From assembly GCA_947259985.1 (NCBI GenBank), contig CAMYOJ010000042.1, positions 1-58,833 of the forward strand: a DNA stretch of 58,833 bases. Reading direction: 5' to 3'. Shown piece after piece: positions 58,450 to 58,833 of this stretch (positions are counted from its first letter, which is position 1; every line of letters starts with the position of its first letter). This DNA comes from an uncultured Woeseiaceae bacterium. GTDB taxonomy: Bacteria > Pseudomonadota > Gammaproteobacteria > Steroidobacterales > Woeseiaceae. Both the position numbers and the translations under genes were made by a program. The notes beneath the pieces are model-generated. The model did no database searches. It was not told the origin of the DNA and worked only from the letters and a program-made list of their open reading frames with translations.

Positions 58450-58833
58450 CTCCTCGCCCTCGTTGCGTGCGTTGTTCACTCTGCGGTCGACGGGCCACGC
58501 CTGCAACGGCGGCGTACGATCGGCTATATCGTCGAGAAGATCATTGGAACCCGCGAGCCACTCACCCGCGGACCCGGGCTCCAGGACCACGGGCATCCTG
58601 TGATGCAGCGGCGCCATGAACTCATTGGCCGCCGTAGTAATCAATGTGGTGGTTTGCAGCGAGTCTCCGCTTTGCTTGTCTTTCCAATGCTCCCAGAGTC
58701 CCGCAAGCGCAAACGGTTCACCGCTCGCAAGTGATATGAAATGCGGCACCTTATGGTCTTCCTGCCGTTGCCATTCGTAGAACCCGTCGGCGAGCACGAT
58801 GCATCGCCGATGCCGGTAGGCCGCGCGGTACGA
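58417..58833 (-). CDS. SOS response-associated peptidase (SRAP/YedK), N-terminus outside window
   Basis: The 3' part (about 138 residues) of an SRAP protein runs to the window edge. RRCIVLADGFYEWQ carries the conserved Glu, and HHRMPVVL carries the conserved His, as in YedK/HMCES proteins that crosslink to abasic sites in single-stranded DNA. The catalytic N-terminal Cys2 lies beyond the window and cannot be checked. The gene converges on the DAK2-DegV gene with a 33-base 3' overlap. Confidence 0.88.
   Translation of the reverse strand, partial: SYRAAYRHRRCIVLADGFYEWQRQEDHKVPHFISLASGEPFALAGLWEHWKDKQSGDSLQTTTLITTAANEFMAPLHHRMPVVLEPGSAGEWLAGSNDLLDDIADRTPPLQAWPVDRRVNNARNEGEELIEVAGDIVR

Overview
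The window is about 58.8 kb of GC-rich, densely packed bacterial chromosome. It looks gammaproteobacterial: a PspF/PspA/PspC/PspB-type phage-shock locus with a sigma-54 promoter, a GshA-type glutamate-cysteine ligase, the type II secretion accessory pair ExeA/GspB, FadE-type acyl-CoA dehydrogenase and DinB. A complete bacterial mevalonate pathway is unusual for that class and suggests a marine or sediment lineage of the Woeseiaceae/Chromatiales kind; this placement is inference. No rRNA, tRNA, CRISPR array, prophage or intact insertion sequence was seen. Layout: the first 0.45 kb is a scar holding a C-terminal EamA transporter remnant next to short repeats. 0.5-3.3 kb has a TerB-like protein, a tiny basic-peptide gene with a full-length Shine-Dalgarno sequence and its own terminator, and a cysteine-desulfurase-like enzyme. 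2.9-4.2 kb is an ECF sigma module. 4.4-9.2 kb holds the DUF1800/DUF1501 pair and an RnfD-like/DUF2330 pair. 9.2-13.8 kb is a three-subunit 2-oxoacid:ferredoxin oxidoreductase operon, followed by dihydroorotase and threonine ammonia-lyase. 17.1-20.8 kb has a secreted acidic protein, a UvrD-family helicase under a perfect LexA box, and a hydrolase. 20.9-29.2 kb has an SLC13 permease with four RCK_C-like domains, a ferredoxin-type reductase, a tandem pair of paralogous membrane-anchored proteins, a sulfotransferase, a class IV aminotransferase and gshA. 29.3-33.2 kb has DUF2845, a bactofilin, a GGDEF-EAL protein and a small exported protein. 33.2-36.1 kb is the psp regulon with divergent pspF. 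36.1-38.7 kb is a GntR(YtrA)-ABC-permease module with a palindromic operator. 38.8-40.2 kb is a second ECF sigma/anti-sigma-like pair. 40.2-45.8 kb has malate dehydrogenase, FadE with a lysine-rich tail, a DUF4286-DUF3667 fusion and a DUF4399 lipoprotein with a 24-bp repeat. 45.9-53.0 kb is the isoprenoid block; 53.0-58.8 kb has dinB, exeA, gspB, a DAK2-DegV fusion and an edge-truncated SRAP/YedK gene. Working together: HMG-CoA synthase, a fused HMG-CoA reductase-mevalonate kinase, phosphomevalonate kinase, diphosphomevalonate decarboxylase, type 1 IPP isomerase and a short-chain prenyl transferase would carry acetoacetyl-CoA to farnesyl-type diphosphate. Only the thiolase is absent. Four of these genes form an operon in which every junction is a 4-nt overlap. 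The HMGR-MK fusion is the most distinctive object here, followed by the micro-gene at 1168, the LexA-controlled helicase and the loop-deleted DAK2-DegV protein.
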